Source of the DNA: Clostridiales bacterium
GTDB lineage: Bacteria; Bacillota; Clostridia; Peptostreptococcales; T1SED10-28
Assembly (NCBI GenBank): GCA_007134725.1
Contig: SLKF01000218.1
Coordinates: 1-7,440, forward strand
Length of the DNA stretch: 7,440 bases
Reading direction: 5' to 3'
Part shown: positions 6,592 to 7,440 of the stretch, one piece after another
Layout: each line of letters begins with the position of its first letter
Numbering within the stretch: position 1 is the stretch's first letter
Translations under genes and position numbers: made by a program
Notes under the pieces: model-generated
Database searches by the model: none
What the model saw: only the letters and a program-made list of their open reading frames with translations
Told to the model about the DNA's origin: nothing

Positions 6592-7203
6592 CTAATAACC
6601 TAATATTTCATTGATAATATATACTTCTAAATCCACGAGAGCCGGTTTAGCATGAATCGTTACAGCTATATTGCACATTCGTTGCTCACTGCTACAATCA
6701 TTACACTTACCGGTAATTCCACAGGGAGTTTTAAGCCCTAATCTTTTGGCATTCAGAGGACAAGCAATCTCTTTTATTCGCTTAACTCCTGTTTCATAAT
6801 TCTTTACGATTTTGTTTACTCCACAAACGAGAATTACTTTTTTAGGACCAAAAAACATGGAACTCACCCGGTTTCCCACTCCATCAATATTAATTAATTC
6901 TCCCTCTTCTGTCAAGGCATTGGAACTGGCTAAGTATAAATCTGAATATTGAGCTTTTGGGAAAATCGATGGCCTTTCTTCCGGTTTGACCATCCAGTGC
7001 CAATACACAGGATTTATCTTTTGATCAATGGCTTCATAGAGTTCCATCTCTTTGATCGTCATGGAACCTCCAATACCAATTTTCATTTCAGGGTGAATTT
7101 CTTTTAAAATTTCTTCTTTTGCTTCTTCTTTCGTGGTAAAATATTTTACTTTTATCCTATTTTTCGACAAATTTTCGATCACTCGCGCAATTTTTTTGTC
7201 CAC
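6592..7203 (-). CDS. LUD-domain (DUF162) protein with C-terminal cysteine cluster
   Basis: A single LUD domain, the fold shared with the lactate-utilization proteins LutB and LutC. The 203 residues show GIGGSMTI (43-50), SSNALTEEGELINIDGVGNR (93-112) and a hydrophobic strand VILVCGVNKIV (123-133). They end in a cysteine motif C161-x5-C167-x2-C170-x6-C177 preceded by Cys148, suitable for an iron-sulfur cluster or zinc. Database entries of this type are often named 'lactate utilization protein', but there is no LutA or second Lut subunit here, so a role in lactate oxidation is not supported; the substrate is unknown. The start chosen is GTG at 7203, seven bases after GGAGGAG (complement of 7211-7217). 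A longer reading from ATG 7254 would begin inside the promoter -10 box and lacks a usable ribosome site. It is the first gene of the operon, 14 nt before the cysteine desulfurase. Confidence 0.85.
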   Translation of the reverse strand: MDKKIARVIENLSKNRIKVKYFTTKEEAKEEILKEIHPEMKIGIGGSMTIKEMELYEAIDQKINPVYWHWMVKPEERPSIFPKAQYSDLYLASSNALTEEGELINIDGVGNRVSSMFFGPKKVILVCGVNKIVKNYETGVKRIKEIACPLNAKRLGLKTPCGITGKCNDCSSEQRMCNIAVTIHAKPALVDLEVYIINEILGY

Positions 7204-7217
7204 ACTAACACTCCTCC
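7203..7217 (-). promoter_or_regulatory. Ribosome binding site deciding the GTG start of the LUD gene
   Basis: GGAGGAG (complement of 7211-7217) sits seven bases before GTG (7203-7201). A nearly identical arrangement, GGAGGAGTGTT followed within a few bases by GTG, precedes moaC. The match supports a 203-residue protein rather than the 220-residue reading from 7254. Confidence 0.8.
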
Positions 7218-7242
7218 ACCTATTTAAATTCCTATACTCTAC

Positions 7243-7271
7243 ATTATAAACCATTCCTTCAAGGGATACAA
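7243..7271 (-). promoter_or_regulatory. Sigma-A promoter of the LUD-desulfurase-thiI-moaC operon
   Basis: On the minus strand TTGTAT (complement of 7266-7271) and a perfect TATAAT (complement of 7243-7248) are separated by 17 nt. Transcription would start near 7236, about 33 nt before the GTG at 7203. No other promoter of this quality was noticed between the four genes, so one transcript of roughly 3.6 kb ending at the 3627-3672 hairpin is expected. Confidence 0.75.
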
Positions 7272-7291
7272 ATAATAAATAATAAAAAAAA
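7270..7291. promoter_or_regulatory. A/T block between two divergent promoters (possible shared UP element)
   Basis: Twenty-two consecutive A/T base pairs with A-runs lie between the -35 box of the leftward operon promoter (7266-7271) and the -35 box of the rightward promoter (7295-7300). Such A/T tracts just upstream of a -35 box can bind the RNA polymerase alpha subunit. The role here is inferred from position and composition only. Confidence 0.4.
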
Positions 7292-7294
7292 GTG

Positions 7295-7323
7295 TTGCAA
7301 AATTTGTCGATTCTTGCTATAAT
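7295..7323 (+). promoter_or_regulatory. Strong sigma-A promoter with extended -10, reading off to the right
   Basis: TTGCAA (7295-7300), a 17-nt spacer and a perfect TATAAT (7318-7323), preceded by TGC (7315-7317), make this the best promoter in the window. The spacer contains TTGTCGAT (7304-7311), one base away from the Spo0A box TTGTCGAA. Transcription should begin at about 7329-7331. Confidence 0.82.
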
Positions 7324-7329
7324 TAATTC

Positions 7330-7438
7330 ATGGTTATCCCCCTGGTAACCTCAAATAATCTCTATTCCCAATACCCCTTTTAAACAAAACACATATAGGT
7401 ATGTGTCCGGGCTGACGGAGGCCCGGTTCTTTTTTTTT
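7330..7438 (+). ncRNA. Candidate small RNA or terminated leader, about 107 nt
   Basis: Between a strong promoter and an intrinsic terminator lies a short unit with no recognisable protein. Possible structures are a weak hairpin GGTTA (7332-7336) with TAACC (7346-7350), a perfect 7-bp hairpin ACACATA (7389-7395) with TATGTGT (7400-7406) and loop TAGG, and the terminator stem. The linker holds C-rich runs at 7338-7342, 7367-7369 and 7374-7377, like the seed regions of Firmicute small RNAs that pair with Shine-Dalgarno sequences. It does not look like 6S RNA, SRP RNA, tmRNA or a riboswitch class I can recall. It could equally be an attenuator leader of a gene beyond the right edge. Ends are predicted from promoter and U-run; function is unknown. 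Confidence 0.55.
7407..7438 (+). terminator. Rho-independent terminator of the right-edge transcript
   Basis: CCGGGC (7407-7412) pairs with GCCCGG (7421-7426) in an all-GC stem, followed by TTCTTTTTTTTT (7427-7438). The loop reads TGACGGAG, closed by a possible T-G pair. The opposite strand has no U-run, so it works only rightward. The hairpin at 7389-7406 abuts it directly. Confidence 0.9.
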
Positions 7439-7440
7439 GC

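Noticed and set aside
7163..7170. Exact Spo0A box TTGTCGAA on the minus strand
   Set aside because: It lies within the LUD coding sequence, where the codons for Leu-Ser-Lys explain it, and it is downstream of the promoter. An 8-mer match there is not evidence of an operator.
7414..7419. GACGGA in the terminator loop as a CsrA or guanidine-II (mini-ykkC) motif
   Set aside because: Guanidine-II riboswitches need two ACGR-loop hairpins and only one such loop is present. A single GGA loop is too common to call CsrA binding.

Overview
The window looks like a chromosomal segment of a low-GC, Gram-positive anaerobe of the class Clostridia. The case rests on strong purine-rich Shine-Dalgarno sites, sigma-A type promoters, U-tailed hairpin terminators, GTG/TTG starts, a ThiI without rhodanese domain next to a dedicated cysteine desulfurase, and the protein sequences themselves. 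The very acidic extracellular tail of the penicillin-binding protein, set against ordinary lysine-rich cytoplasmic proteins, would suit a halo-alkaliphilic relative of Alkaliphilus or Tindallia. That placement is inference.

Left part (1-3599). The first 29 bases hold the start of a leftward gene, probably a NUDIX hydrolase, with its own promoter. Back to back with it, a sigma-A promoter drives a rightward pair. The first gene is a class A penicillin-binding protein (947 aa, glycosyltransferase plus transpeptidase) with a MucBP-like domain, a 48-residue Asp/Glu tail and an Asn-rich end. The second, 22 nt later, is a MogA/MoaB-family molybdopterin adenylyltransferase with a TTG start. A strong bidirectional hairpin terminator (3627-3672) closes this unit and the one converging on it.

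Right part (3740-7254, minus strand). One compact operon reads leftward in the order LUD-domain protein with a C-terminal cysteine cluster, NifS/IscS-type cysteine desulfurase, ThiI and MoaC. Gaps are 4-14 nt, and the only promoter seen is in front of the LUD gene. The desulfurase supplies persulfide sulfur to ThiI for 4-thiouridine in tRNA. MoaC makes cyclic pyranopterin monophosphate, the precursor that later receives sulfur on the way to molybdopterin. MoaC and the convergent MogA/MoaB protein act early and late in the same pathway, although other molybdenum-cofactor genes are not in view.

Right edge (7270-7440). Divergent from the operon, across a pure A/T block, a near-ideal sigma-A promoter leads into about 107 nt that ends in a GC hairpin and U-run. 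This looks like a small non-coding RNA with C-rich segments, or a terminated leader of a gene beyond the window. It is the best candidate here for something undescribed. Most of the rest is recognisable housekeeping, and I see no mobile element, CRISPR array, tRNA or rRNA.
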